A stretch of 64,000 nt of DNA from an uncultured Bacteroidales bacterium (GCA_902801325.1 CADCHQ010000003.1:62001-126000), one strand, 5' to 3'; shown: positions 44,549 through 53,256, counted from the stretch's first letter. Made by a program: numbers and translations. The notes: generated by a model not told the origin, from the letters alone.

Positions 44549-45636
44549 TTTACCAGACCCTTCTCAAGGTACTCGGCAAGGTTGGTGCGCATAACGCTGG
44601 CCACATGCTCGGCGGCCACTTTCTCCATGTCGTGCTTAACCATGATGGCAACCAGTTCCTCGAAGGTAGTCTTTGCCGGATTCCAACCCAGAACGCGCTT
44701 TGCCTTAGAGGGGTCGCCCCAAAGGTTAACTACATCTGTGGGACGATAGAAGTCGGGACTAACCTCAACAAGCACCTTACCTGTCTTGCGGTCGATACCC
44801 TTCTCGTCAGCACCTTCGCCTTGGAACTCCAGTTCTATACCTGCATGCTTGAAAGCCAGATAGCAGAACTCACGAACCGAATGCTGAACACCTGTTGCGA
44901 TTACGAAATCTTCGGGTTTGTCTTGCTGCAGGATGAGCCACATGCACTCAACATAATCCTTTGCATATCCCCAGTCGCGAAGGCTGGAAAGATTGCCCAA
45001 ATACAACTTCTCCTGCTTGCCTTGAGCGATGCGTGCAGCAGCAAGTGTAATCTTTCTGGTGACGAAAGTTTCACCTCTACGTTCACTTTCATGATTGAAT
45101 AGTATTCCACTGCAGCAGAACATGTTATAGGCCTCGCGATATTCCTTTATTATCCAATATCCATATAGCTTGGCTACGGCATAAGGACTATAGGGATGGA
45201 AAGGCGTTTCCTCATTCTGGGGAACTTCCTCCACTTTACCGTAAAGCTCGCTTGTAGAAGCTTGATAAATGCGGCAAGTATTCTCCAGCCCATTGGTGCG
45301 GACAGCTTCAAGTATGCGTAATACACCTACTGCATCGCAGTTTGCCGTGTACTCAGGAGCGTCGAAGCTCACTTGCACATGACTCTGTGCGGCAAGGTTA
45401 TATATCTCGGTAGGACGAACCAAACCAACAAGCTTTACCAGCGACATAGAGTCGTTCATGTCGGCATAATGAAGGTGGAAGTGAGGACGGCCTTCGAGAT
45501 GTGCGATACGTTCGCGATAGTCAACGGAACTGCGACGAATGAGTCCGTGTACTTCATATCCCTTTCCGAGCAGGAACTCGCTCAGGTATGAGCCATCCTG
45601 ACCAGTGACTCCTGTGATTAATGCTATCTTGTTCAT
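44545..45636 (-). CDS. gmd: GDP-mannose 4,6-dehydratase
   Basis: 363 residues. Rossmann motif [15 protein letters not shown], catalytic Thr/Glu region [17 protein letters not shown] and [11 protein letters not shown] (YxxxK), then [17 protein letters not shown]. It makes GDP-4-keto-6-deoxymannose from GDP-mannose. It starts 7 bases after the manC stop codon, so the operon is tight. Confidence 0.96.
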   Translation of the reverse strand: MNKIALITGVTGQDGSYLSEFLLGKGYEVHGLIRRSSVDYRERIAHLEGRPHFHLHYADMNDSMSLVKLVGLVRPTEIYNLAAQSHVQVSFDAPEYTANCDAVGVLRILEAVRTNGLENTCRIYQASTSELYGKVEEVPQNEETPFHPYSPYAVAKLYGYWIIKEYREAYNMFCCSGILFNHESERRGETFVTRKITLAAARIAQGKQEKLYLGNLSSLRDWGYAKDYVECMWLILQQDKPEDFVIATGVQHSVREFCYLAFKHAGIELEFQGEGADEKGIDRKTGKVLVEVSPDFYRPTDVVNLWGDPSKAKRVLGWNPAKTTFEELVAIMVKHDMEKVAAEHVASVMRTNLAEYLEKGLVK

Positions 45637-45643
45637 ATATTAG

Positions 45644-46711
45644 TTATTCTTCGCTATATTGTTTGATTAATTGTTCATTTTGCAATCGGCAAATGAGCAG
45701 GACGTCATCCTTCTCGGCAATGATATATCCATCGAGACCTTCCACAACTACGCGCTTTTCTTCGGTAGTGTGAACGATACAATTCTTAGTGTCATAAGTG
45801 CGTATGTTATTGCCAATGAGTGCATTCCCGTCGCGGTCTTTCTCGGCATTCTCACGCAGAGAACCCCATGTACCGAGGTCGCTCCACCCAAAGGAGGCTG
45901 GGAAGCAATAGATTTCCTCTGCGTGCTCCAGAATGGCATAGTCGACGGAGATGTTAGGACACATGGGGAAACGCTCGTTAATGAGCATCTGCTCCTTCTT
46001 CGTGCCGTAGTAAGGCAGAAGTCCTTCGAAAATGTCTGAAATCTTTGTGGCGTATATGCGGAAGGCATTAACAATAGTGCTGACATTCCAAACGAAGATG
46101 CCTGAATTCCAGAAGAAATTGTTCTGTGCGATATACTCCTTTGCTACTTCTAATTCAGGTTTCTCGCGGAATTGGTCGACGAGGAATATCTCCTTATTAC
46201 GGGGGCTATGCACGCTTAGGTCAACCTGTATGTACCCATATCCCGTTTCAGGACGGGTTGGTTTCATGCCCAGGGTGACGATGGCATCACTCTCATCGAC
46301 GAACGCCAAGGCGGACTTGATGACACGCTGAAACTCAGGGACGTCCATAACGATATGGTCGCTTGGAGTTACTACAATATTGGCGCGGGGATTGATAGAC
46401 TTGATGCGCCAACTAACATAAGCAATGCATGGGGCTGTATTGCGGCGGCAGGGCTCTTTCAAGATATTGCCCTCGGGGAGTTCGGGCAGTTCCTGATGCA
46501 CCATATCGGCATATTTATCGGAGGTCACCACCCACACGTTCTCAGCGGGAACAATATCGTGGAAGCGGTCGAGCGTAAGCCGAATCAAAGATTTTCCACA
46601 TCCTAATACATCTACGAATTGCTTAGGTCTTTCGGTTGTACTCATTGGCCAGAATCGACTCCCGATACCGCCGGCCATTATCACCAGATGATTGTCACTG
46701 TTTGCCATCAT
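45644..46711 (-). CDS. manC: Mannose-1-phosphate guanylyltransferase
   Basis: 355 residues from the ATG at 46711 (46708 also possible; the frame extends to 46729). The nucleotidyltransferase signature VIMAGGIGSRFWPMSTTERPKQF and VTPSDHIV, FWNSGIFVW and FGWSDLGTWGS are present. It lacks the phosphomannose isomerase domain of the bifunctional enzymes. It supplies GDP-mannose for the gmd-fcl route and is the first gene of the operon. Confidence 0.95.
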   Translation of the reverse strand: MMANSDNHLVIMAGGIGSRFWPMSTTERPKQFVDVLGCGKSLIRLTLDRFHDIVPAENVWVVTSDKYADMVHQELPELPEGNILKEPCRRNTAPCIAYVSWRIKSINPRANIVVTPSDHIVMDVPEFQRVIKSALAFVDESDAIVTLGMKPTRPETGYGYIQVDLSVHSPRNKEIFLVDQFREKPELEVAKEYIAQNNFFWNSGIFVWNVSTIVNAFRIYATKISDIFEGLLPYYGTKKEQMLINERFPMCPNISVDYAILEHAEEIYCFPASFGWSDLGTWGSLRENAEKDRDGNALIGNNIRTYDTKNCIVHTTEEKRVVVEGLDGYIIAEKDDVLLICRLQNEQLIKQYSEE

Positions 46712-46726
46712 TATACAATTTTGGTG

Positions 46727-46786
46727 CAAAATTACAAAAAACTATCCATTATTAGGGTCGAACAAGGAACTTTTTTAGTATTTTTG
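46727..46786. promoter_or_regulatory. Divergent promoters, manC operon and GH109-like gene
   Basis: Leftward -7 box TAATTTTG (46734-46727) for manC and rightward TATTTTTG (46779-46786), eight bases before the ATG at 46794. No clear TTTG at either -33. Confidence 0.6.
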
Positions 46787-46793
46787 CAGCCAA

Positions 46794-47873
46794 ATGGAAC
46801 GGAAAGTCAAAATAGGCATCATCGGACTCGGGCAGCGTGGTATGGCCACGGTCGAGCGTTATTTTGCCATACATGATGCCGAAATCATAGCAGTCAGCGA
46901 CTTATTGGAGCAGAATACCGAGCGTGCTCGCCAGCTTCTTTTGCGTCACGGACGCACTAATATTTCTGTTCACTATGGTGAGCACAGTTGGCGTTCCTTG
47001 TGCCAGAATCCCGAGATAGATCTAGTGCTCATCTGTACCGATTGGTCCAGTCATACGCGAATGGCCGTAAATGCGATGCAGCAAGGGAAAGATGTTGCCA
47101 TTGAAGTGCCTGCTGCCACGAGTGTTGAAGAGTGCTGGCAACTGGTGCATACTACCCATGATACGGGACGCCGTTGCACCATGCTCGAGAACTGTTGTTA
47201 CGACACGTTCCATCTCGGCATCATGCAGATGAAGGCACAAGGGTTGTTTGGCGAAATAAACTATTGTGAAGGCGCTTACATTCACGACCTTCGTTCCGAT
47301 CAAGGATGGATGTCCTATACGGTTAGCGACCACATGGGTAATCCCTACCCCACTCATGGCCTAGGTCCTGCTTGCCAGTTGCTGGACATAAATCAGACTG
47401 ACCACCTCGTTTCACTTGTGAGCATGAGTGCCACGAACAAGATTAACAACTCACTTATTCGCACAGCACAAGGGCGAAGCATTCTTTTACAGTTCGATGA
47501 GCGTACGCCCCGTCCTTATAGCCGAATGCAAACGCTCTGTGCCACAAAAGCTTATGTGCAGAAGTATCCTCTTCCTACCCTGCAGATTGACGGAGAGCCT
47601 TTGTTAACTGGCAAGGATGCAGAAAGGCGGGTGGAGTCGTATCACGATGCTCAAACCCGCCAACTCATCGAAGAGGGGCGTCGCTTGGAAGTCCCCAACC
47701 TCATGAACTACATCATGGACCGCCGTCTCATTGCGGCCGTGTTGCATGGAAAGCCCTTCGACATCTCAGTCTATGATGCCGCGCTTTGGTCGTCAGTAAC
47801 CGAACTTTCGGCACGCTCTGTTCAGCAGGGAAGCAAGCCCGTTGACATCCCTGATTTTACTCAGTCGAATTAG
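46794..47873 (+). CDS. Gfo/Idh/MocA oxidoreductase, GH109-like
   Basis: 359 residues. The N-terminal Rossmann domain (KIGIIGLGQRGMATVERYF) is followed by segments close to the GH109 NAD-dependent alpha-N-acetylgalactosaminidases: MLENCCYDTFHLGIMQMKAQG, FGEINYCEGAYIHDLRS and GNPYPTHGLGPACQLLDI. GH109 proteins usually have a Tat-type leader and about 430-460 residues; here there is no leader, so it would act in the cytoplasm. Glycosidase or dehydrogenase activity cannot be told apart from sequence. Confidence 0.85.
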   Translation: MERKVKIGIIGLGQRGMATVERYFAIHDAEIIAVSDLLEQNTERARQLLLRHGRTNISVHYGEHSWRSLCQNPEIDLVLICTDWSSHTRMAVNAMQQGKDVAIEVPAATSVEECWQLVHTTHDTGRRCTMLENCCYDTFHLGIMQMKAQGLFGEINYCEGAYIHDLRSDQGWMSYTVSDHMGNPYPTHGLGPACQLLDINQTDHLVSLVSMSATNKINNSLIRTAQGRSILLQFDERTPRPYSRMQTLCATKAYVQKYPLPTLQIDGEPLLTGKDAERRVESYHDAQTRQLIEEGRRLEVPNLMNYIMDRRLIAAVLHGKPFDISVYDAALWSSVTELSARSVQQGSKPVDIPDFTQSN

Positions 47874-47989
47874 TTATACCAAACAGAGGATTCTCCGCTA
47901 CCCGATGTGGCATAAAGCTCATCGGCTTCGCCGTTGTAAACATTGTCAAGTTCGTAAGTCTCATCGAAAGAAAAATACTTTTTTTTCAT
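47870..47989 (-). CDS. 39-residue peptide with strong Shine-Dalgarno site
   Basis: Frame MKKKYFSFDETYELDNVYNG then EADELYATSGSGESSVWYN, ending TAA at 47870-47872. AGGAGG lies 8 bases before the ATG, an unusually perfect ribosome site for this phylum. The peptide has a basic start, an acidic middle and a Gly/Ser-rich end closing in VWYN. It converges on the GH109-like gene, overlapping its stop codon. A peptide natural-product precursor, a toxin or a regulatory peptide are all possible; no modification enzyme is adjacent. Confidence 0.6.
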   Translation of the reverse strand: MKKKYFSFDETYELDNVYNGEADELYATSGSGESSVWYN

Positions 47990-48095
47990 AGCTACTTCCT
48001 CCTTGCTTTTCGGGTTAATCAACAGTTATTCTATCACCTAATCGACCGCAATTTATAAAACATATTTCAATCGTGCAAGCGCAAAGGGTTAAAAA

Positions 48096-48127
48096 TTTGT
48101 TAATGTGAATAATTTGTTGTACTTTTG
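48096..48127 (+). promoter_or_regulatory. Promoter of fabD
   Basis: TTTG at 48096-48099, 20-base spacer, TACTTTTG at 48120-48127, about 46 bases before the ATG at 48174. Confidence 0.8.
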
Positions 48128-48173
48128 CATCCGATTTCACAGTCAATAACAAAAAATACTTAAAAATATTAAG

Positions 48174-49067
48174 ATGAAAGCATTTGTTTTCCCCGGTCAG
48201 GGGGCTCAGTTCACGGGTATGGGCAAGGACCTTTATGATACCTGCGAACAAGCTAAATCTCTTTTTGAGAAAGCTAATGAAATACTTGGTTTCCGCATCA
48301 CGGACATCATGTTCGAAGGCACAGCCGACGAACTCAAGCAAACTCGTGTGACCCAGCCTGCCGTCTTCCTGCATAGCGTGATTTCGGCTATCGCTATGGG
48401 CGACGAATTTCAACCCGATATGGTAGGCGGACATTCTCTTGGCGAATTCAGCGCATTGGTAGCTGCCGGTGCTCTCGACTTTGAGGATGGTCTGCGTCTT
48501 GTATATGCTCGTGCTCAAGCTATGCAGAAGGCTTGTGAGGCAACTCCTGGCACAATGGCCGCTATCCTTGGTCTTGATGATGAGGTTGTGGAGAAGGTTT
48601 GTGCTGAAGTTAGTGCCGAAGGTGGTGTCGTGGTTGCTGCCAACTATAACTGTCCTGGTCAACTTGTCATCAGCGGTAGTGTTGAAGCCGTTGGTGAAGC
48701 TTGCAATCGTCTGAAGGAAGCCGGTGCCAAGCGCGCCCTGCCTCTGCCTGTGGGTGGTGCATTCCACTCTCCTCTCATGCAACCCGCTAAGGATGAGTTG
48801 CAGACAGCCATCGAGCAAACCACTTTCCAGACTCCTCGTTGCCCCATCTATCAAAATGTCGATGGCAAGGCTCACACCGATGCTGCCGAGATCAAGCAAA
48901 ACCTGATAGCTCAGCTTACGGCCAGCGTGCGTTGGACACAAGAGGTGGAGAACATGCTCGCAGCAGGCGCCACAGAATTCGTAGAATGTGGTCCCGGCAA
49001 GGCTTTGCAAGGCATGATAGCCAAGATTAGTCGTGGCCAAGACAATATTGTAGTTCGTGGAATATAA
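48174..49067 (+). CDS. fabD: Malonyl-CoA:ACP transacylase
   Basis: 297 residues. FPGQGAQFTGMGKDLY, the nucleophile elbow GGHSLGEFSALVAAGA, and the later VGGAFHSPLM with catalytic His are all present. It loads malonyl groups on acyl carrier protein in fatty acid synthesis. Its end overlaps the start of a GH13 gene by 11 bases, an unexpected partner. Confidence 0.96.
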   Translation: MKAFVFPGQGAQFTGMGKDLYDTCEQAKSLFEKANEILGFRITDIMFEGTADELKQTRVTQPAVFLHSVISAIAMGDEFQPDMVGGHSLGEFSALVAAGALDFEDGLRLVYARAQAMQKACEATPGTMAAILGLDDEVVEKVCAEVSAEGGVVVAANYNCPGQLVISGSVEAVGEACNRLKEAGAKRALPLPVGGAFHSPLMQPAKDELQTAIEQTTFQTPRCPIYQNVDGKAHTDAAEIKQNLIAQLTASVRWTQEVENMLAAGATEFVECGPGKALQGMIAKISRGQDNIVVRGI

Positions 49068-50832
49068 GAAAATCATCTCCCTTTTAATTCCTTTCGTCTG
49101 TCTTACGTCATGTGGTGTAGGACAGCGGGGAACAACGGATGAAGAAATGGAGCAATCACAGAAAATCATTATCTATCAGGTGCTGCCTCGCCTCTTTGGT
49201 AACGACAATCGCACCTGTCAGCCTTCTGGTACAAAACAAGTCAACGGATGCGGAAAGCTTGACGACTTCACACCTCGTGCCCTCGACCAAATCCGTAGCC
49301 TTGGTGCAACACATATTTGGTATACTGGCGTTATCGAACACGCTACCCAGACCGACTATTCCCTTCACGGTATTCGTGCCGACCACGGAGCTGTCGTAAA
49401 GGGCCTCGCAGGTTCGCCTTATGCCATTCGCGACTACTATGACGTCGACCCAGACCTTGCCACCAGCATTCCTGCTCGTATGGCCGAGTTCGAAGCCCTT
49501 GTACGTCGCAGTCATGAGGCGGGTTTGCGTGTCATCATCGATTTCGTGCCTAATCATGTGGCCCGCCAGTATCACAGCGACGTCCGTCCTGACGATGCTA
49601 TTGACTTTGGTACAGCCGACGACACCTCACTCGCCTTCTCGCCGCAGAACAATTTCTATTACATCCCTGGTCAGGAACTTCGCATACAAGGAATCGACCA
49701 GCAGGACTATCATGAAATGCCTGCTCGCGCCACGGGTAACGACCAGTTTACTGCTCAGCCCACACGTGACGATTGGTATGAGACCGTTAAACTCAACTAT
49801 GGTGTCGATTATCTTGACAATCGTACTCCGCACTTCGATCCAGTACCTCGCACCTGGAAGATGATGCTCCACATCCTTCAGTACTGGGCATCGAAGGGCA
49901 TCGACGGTTTCCGTTGCGACATGGCAGAGATGGTTCCTGTTGAGTTCTGGCGTTGGGCTATCACGCAAGTGAAGGCGCAACATCCCGAAATTATTTTTAT
50001 TGCCGAGATTTACAATCCGCAGGCTTATGCCACCTACATCCAGCAAGGACACTTCGATTATCTGTATGATAAGGTAGGTATGTACGACTGTCTGCGTGCC
50101 ATTACCGAAGGTCGTCAGCCTGCTATGGACATCACGCAGCAATGGCAGCAAACTGACTCTCTGCGTCCCCACATGCTCTATTTCCTTGAGAATCACGACG
50201 AACAACGCCTTGCCAGCGACTTCTTTGCAGGTGATGCAGAGAAGGGTCGCCCAGCCATGATTGTTGCCACTTGCCTTGGTACCAACCCCACCATGCTTTA
50301 CTTCGGTCAGGAACTGGGCGAACGCAGCATGGATACGGAAGGCTTCAGTGGTCGCGACGGACGCACTACCATCTTCGACTATTGGATGCTCGACAAGATT
50401 CGCCGCTGGCGCAATGGCGGTCGCTTCGACAACCGTCAGCTTACGCCCGACGAAGTATCCCTGCAGCAGTTCTATAGTCGATTGCTCAATCTGGCTAACT
50501 CAGAGCCTGCTCTCCGCGAAGGTGAGATGTACGACCTTATGTATGCCAACCTTCGCAATCCCAACTTCAATCCTGGCAAGCAATTTGCCTTTGTGCGTCG
50601 TTTGGGCAATGAGATAGTGCTTTGCGTTGTCAACTTCGACGATCAGGATGCAACCGTAGGCATTGACATTCCCGAGCATCTCTTCGAGTTTTGGGGACTC
50701 ACTCAGACCGATGAGGTTAAGGCTGATGGACTGCTCACAGGATGCCCCTTCCACATCTCCTTCTGTACGGGCAAACCCACTCGTCTGCTCGTTCCCGCCA
50801 ACAACGGACGCCTGCTCAAGTTCACGCTTTAG
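49057..50832 (+). CDS. GH13 alpha-amylase family lipoprotein
   Basis: 591 residues with a lipoprotein signal (KKIISLLIPFVCLTSCG). GH13 regions: VIIDFVPNHVA, nucleophile Asp288 in DGFRCDMAE, acid/base Glu317 in FIAEIYNP, and Asp381 in ENHDEQRLAS. It should act on alpha-1,4-glucans or maltodextrins at the cell envelope. A C-terminal beta domain (about 500-590) follows the barrel. Start at 49057 overlaps fabD; a later ATG at 49147 would lose the signal peptide. Confidence 0.93.
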   Translation: MEYKKIISLLIPFVCLTSCGVGQRGTTDEEMEQSQKIIIYQVLPRLFGNDNRTCQPSGTKQVNGCGKLDDFTPRALDQIRSLGATHIWYTGVIEHATQTDYSLHGIRADHGAVVKGLAGSPYAIRDYYDVDPDLATSIPARMAEFEALVRRSHEAGLRVIIDFVPNHVARQYHSDVRPDDAIDFGTADDTSLAFSPQNNFYYIPGQELRIQGIDQQDYHEMPARATGNDQFTAQPTRDDWYETVKLNYGVDYLDNRTPHFDPVPRTWKMMLHILQYWASKGIDGFRCDMAEMVPVEFWRWAITQVKAQHPEIIFIAEIYNPQAYATYIQQGHFDYLYDKVGMYDCLRAITEGRQPAMDITQQWQQTDSLRPHMLYFLENHDEQRLASDFFAGDAEKGRPAMIVATCLGTNPTMLYFGQELGERSMDTEGFSGRDGRTTIFDYWMLDKIRRWRNGGRFDNRQLTPDEVSLQQFYSRLLNLANSEPALREGEMYDLMYANLRNPNFNPGKQFAFVRRLGNEIVLCVVNFDDQDATVGIDIPEHLFEFWGLTQTDEVKADGLLTGCPFHISFCTGKPTRLLVPANNGRLLKFTL

Positions 50833-50859
50833 CATTAGTCTTGTTCGATACATACAATT

Positions 50860-50895
50860 AAGCCTTTCCCTATTGTCGATAGAGAAAGGCTTTTT
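50860..50895 (+). terminator. Intrinsic terminator after the GH13 gene
   Basis: AAGCCTTT-CCCTAT paired with ATAGAG-AAAGGCTT, followed by TTTTC. Located 28 bases after the stop codon. Confidence 0.85.
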
Positions 50896-50933
50896 CTTTA
50901 CTGCGAATCGTCCGGTCTGGACTATTGTTTTGA

Positions 50934-51380
50934 CTACTTCTTGAATCTGTCACCTACAAATCCGTCTCCGACATCTCCGGTCATCAAATCAAAATGTTTG
51001 AAGATTGGTGGCGTGGGCGAAAGGTCGTAATAGTCCATCTCTGCTATGGGCAAGCAAAAATACACCATTTGGTCGTAGTCGGTATATAGTCTCGAAAGAA
51101 CGTCGTTGTTATCGTAAATCCATCTTTTAATGTCTTCCTCCACATTAAAGTTCACCATACCAGTACAACGCACTGAAACATTATCAGCATAAGCCAGTAT
51201 CTCGACATTGGGATTATTAAGTAATTCATGCCATACGGACTTCTTTTCGGAGGTGGCAAAATATAGCAGATTGCCCTCTTGCTTCATTATCTGAAACATA
51301 CGCAGCTTAGGCAGATTACCCTCACATGTAGCAAGGGTAACCTCCTTATGCTGACGCAGGAATTGCAAAGCTCTTTCCAT
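50934..51380 (-). CDS. Pyridoxamine 5'-phosphate oxidase-like flavin protein
   Basis: 148 residues of the split-barrel FMN-binding fold: ALQFLRQHKEVTLATCEGNLPKLRMF, NLLYFATSEKKSVWHELLNNPNVEILAY, VSVRCTGMVNF. Members bind FMN or F420 or act as small redox enzymes; the pyridoxamine oxidase motifs are not complete, so vitamin B6 synthesis is not implied. It follows a cupin gene by 6 bases in a two-gene operon opposite an HxlR regulator. Confidence 0.85.
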   Translation of the reverse strand: MERALQFLRQHKEVTLATCEGNLPKLRMFQIMKQEGNLLYFATSEKKSVWHELLNNPNVEILAYADNVSVRCTGMVNFNVEEDIKRWIYDNNDVLSRLYTDYDQMVYFCLPIAEMDYYDLSPTPPIFKHFDLMTGDVGDGFVGDRFKK

Positions 51381-51386
51381 CTTCGC

Positions 51387-51842
51387 TTACCACTTCAGTT
51401 CTTCCTGAAGAATCACGCCATCAGTCATGGGGCTATCGGCATCAGTAAAAGAATTGGCCTTATATTGGATGCAGAGCATCGTCAAATTCTCGCTGCCAAC
51501 GTTTTTCAAAGCACGTTTGCCATCGGGGGAAACACGGATAATAGAACCTTCGCTGACGTTGAAGATTTCTCCATCCACCTGATACTGGCCTTCACCCTTC
51601 AAGATGATATACAGTTCCTCGTGGGTCTTATGCGTATGCAAAAAACCGCTGTCCTGTCCAGGTACAAGTGTCTGGAAACTCATTTCGCTACCAGTTGCAC
51701 CAATAGACTGACCCACAAACACCTTACCTTGAATGGTTACATTTGGTCCCATTGGCAACTCATGCTCAATAATCTCACTAATTTTACCCACACTTACTGC
51801 CTTGAAGTTCTTACCTTCCTTGATAGTCTCAATCTTTTTCAT
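51387..51842 (-). CDS. Cupin domain protein
   Basis: 151 residues with one cupin barrel: GFLHTHKTHEELYIILKGEGQYQVDG (metal-binding His-x-His ... Glu) and a second motif around GSIIRVSPDGKRALKN where a histidine is missing. No signal peptide. Upstream is a leftward TACCTTTG box at 51894-51887. It is divergent from the HxlR gene, the usual arrangement of an HxlR-controlled oxidative or electrophile response unit. Confidence 0.87.
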   Translation of the reverse strand: MKKIETIKEGKNFKAVSVGKISEIIEHELPMGPNVTIQGKVFVGQSIGATGSEMSFQTLVPGQDSGFLHTHKTHEELYIILKGEGQYQVDGEIFNVSEGSIIRVSPDGKRALKNVGSENLTMLCIQYKANSFTDADSPMTDGVILQEELKW

Positions 51843-51886
51843 TTTTTTTGTGTTTAAAGTTTGACATTTATTTCGTTTTGTTGGTG

Positions 51887-52046
51887 CAAAGGTACTGCTG
51901 TTTTCTCATTCCCACAAGAAGGCACTTTTTGGTGAGATAGTTACCAAAAAGTAGGAATTAGGATGTTTTATGGCTTCGGTAAAAATGACTTTAACTGAAT
52001 TTAACATAGTTTCACATCGAAACTTAGTAGCTATTTGCTACCTTTG
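51887..52046. promoter_or_regulatory. Divergent promoter region, cupin operon and HxlR gene
   Basis: Leftward TACCTTTG at 51894-51887, rightward TACCTTTG at 52039-52046. The rightward box lies 16 bases before the ATG at 52063. Between them are GGTGAGATAGTTACC (51931-51945) and similar words that could be operator halves (GGTaaCTAtctcACC). Confidence 0.6.
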
Positions 52047-52062
52047 CGAAAACTCTATTGAT

Positions 52063-52422
52063 ATGAAAGATATAAATGCAGAGTATTTAGCTTGTCCAAT
52101 CAGGCAAGTTGTGAGCCGATTTGGAGATAAGTGGTCAATGTTGGTGCTGTATATGTTACACACTAGCGAAACAGGTGTACTACGTTTCAATGAGATCCGT
52201 CGATTGATGACGGATTGCTCACAGAAAATGCTATCTCAGACATTGAAAAGTCTGGAACAGAGTCATCTCGTTCATCGTGAGGTTTATCCAGAGGTTCCTC
52301 CTCGCGTCGAGTATTCCCTGACCGACACAGGGAAATCACTTATGCCAGTCCTTACTGCCTTAATTTTGTGGGGAAAAGAACATTTCAATGAAGTCGTGGA
52401 AAAGAACATTATCATAGATTAA
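52063..52422 (+). CDS. HxlR family transcriptional regulator
   Basis: 119 residues from the ATG at 52063; a frame start at 51970 would place the promoter inside the gene. Winged helix with Cys10 near the N-terminus (EYLACPIRQVVSRFGDKWSMLVLYML), RFNEIRRLMTDCSQKMLSQTLKSLEQ and VPPRVEYSLTDTGKSLMPVL. The N-terminal cysteine is the usual redox or aldehyde sensor of the family. It likely controls the divergent cupin operon. Confidence 0.92.
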   Translation: MKDINAEYLACPIRQVVSRFGDKWSMLVLYMLHTSETGVLRFNEIRRLMTDCSQKMLSQTLKSLEQSHLVHREVYPEVPPRVEYSLTDTGKSLMPVLTALILWGKEHFNEVVEKNIIID

Positions 52423-52526
52423 GTTCATTTTTGTTAAGCATACTGCCACCACTGTACTATCTCCCCTATTTGTTTTGTAACGTGCATACGATATTGGGCC
52501 TTATAGAGAAAATAAAATCTTGATAG

Positions 52527-52711
52527 TCTCAAATCTCAAATCTCAATTAAAAAAAGGTATCCTTTAACATGCCACCTCTATCTTTTTCTATTAATTATTA
52601 AATATAACTTATTAATAATCAATAATATATATAATATTTTATATAAATAAATGATAAAAAGAATAGATGTGCATACCCCTTAAATTTTAACTGAGATTTG
52701 AGATTGAGATT
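52527..52711. repeat. Second long inverted repeat with AT-rich core
   Basis: The left arm 52527-52560 has TCTCAAA, TCTCAAA, TCTCAAT in tandem (period 7), an A-run and GGTAT. The right arm 52673-52711 mirrors it: ATACCCC, TTAAATTTTAA, TGAGATT, TGAGATT, GAGATT. The core is A/T only over long stretches and contains TATAACTTATTA at 52603-52614, identical to the core word of the repeat at 18.3 kb. No gene overlaps it. Confidence 0.8.
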
Positions 52712-53041
52712 GGTATGTATTTATTAATTATTTGTTAATCAATAAGTTATCTCTTCTTTACTAGGCATCTCAGCATCAAAATACTTGAAAAAGGGCATAA
52801 TTGAGATTGATTTTCCTCTAAAAAAGCATCAAAAATCATGCTTTAAACGCTTGTTTCTATGATTATTCCTCCCGTTGGTGTACGAAACTGCGTTCTAATT
52901 TTTTATACTTTTCTTCATTTATTTGAGATTATTTAGCCCAATAATGCATCTCACAGCCATTATGTGAGATTAAATTCGCCCTTTTTGCATCTCAAATATT
53001 ACGAATTTGTCCTTTATTTGAGTCTGTGATCGATGAGAAAC
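52712..53041. other. Gene-free region with scattered TGAGAT boxes
   Basis: No convincing gene. The word TGAGAT or its complement occurs at 52767-52772, 52802-52808, 52924-52930, 52948-52953, 52965-52971 and 52989-52994, the same word as in the arms of the neighbouring inverted repeat. ATCTCACA at 52948-52955 and TGTGAGAT at 52963-52970 form a perfect dyad with a 7-base centre, operator-like. Confidence 0.6.
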
Positions 53042-53129
53042 AAGCACTTAAGCAGGCGAAACCGAACGCATATACAAGTAATCACGAACACTTATACAAG
53101 CGATGTTGAACACTTATGCAAGCAAAATC
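53042..53129. repeat. 22-base-period array E, four units
   Basis: Units start at 53042, 53064, 53086 and 53108. Shared pattern: GAACACTTATACAAGCGA with changes. Located between the AT-rich inverted repeat region and the GH30 promoter. A frame of 73 codons starting at 53033 spans it but looks accidental. Confidence 0.85.
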
Positions 53130-53153
53130 ATGCGTTTGATTATGCAATGATAT

Positions 53154-53181
53154 CAACTTTCAACTATCAACTGTCAACTAT
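53154..53181. repeat. Short 7-base array
   Basis: CAACTTT, CAACTAT, CAACTGT, CAACTAT, exact period 7, upstream of the GH30 gene. Confidence 0.85.
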
Positions 53182-53256
53182 CTTTAGTTTCGTTTGCTTA
53201 TATGTTTCTTATTTTATCGGTTTTATACACTTCCATGCGAAATTATGCCAATAGAT

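Noticed and set aside
48015..49169. 384-codon frame on the minus strand opposite fabD
   Set aside because: fabD on the plus strand has all catalytic motifs and a textbook promoter; the opposite frame has none.
53033..53254. 73-codon gene on the plus strand
   Set aside because: It runs through the 22-base array and a 7-base array, and has no promoter, ribosome site or recognisable sequence.
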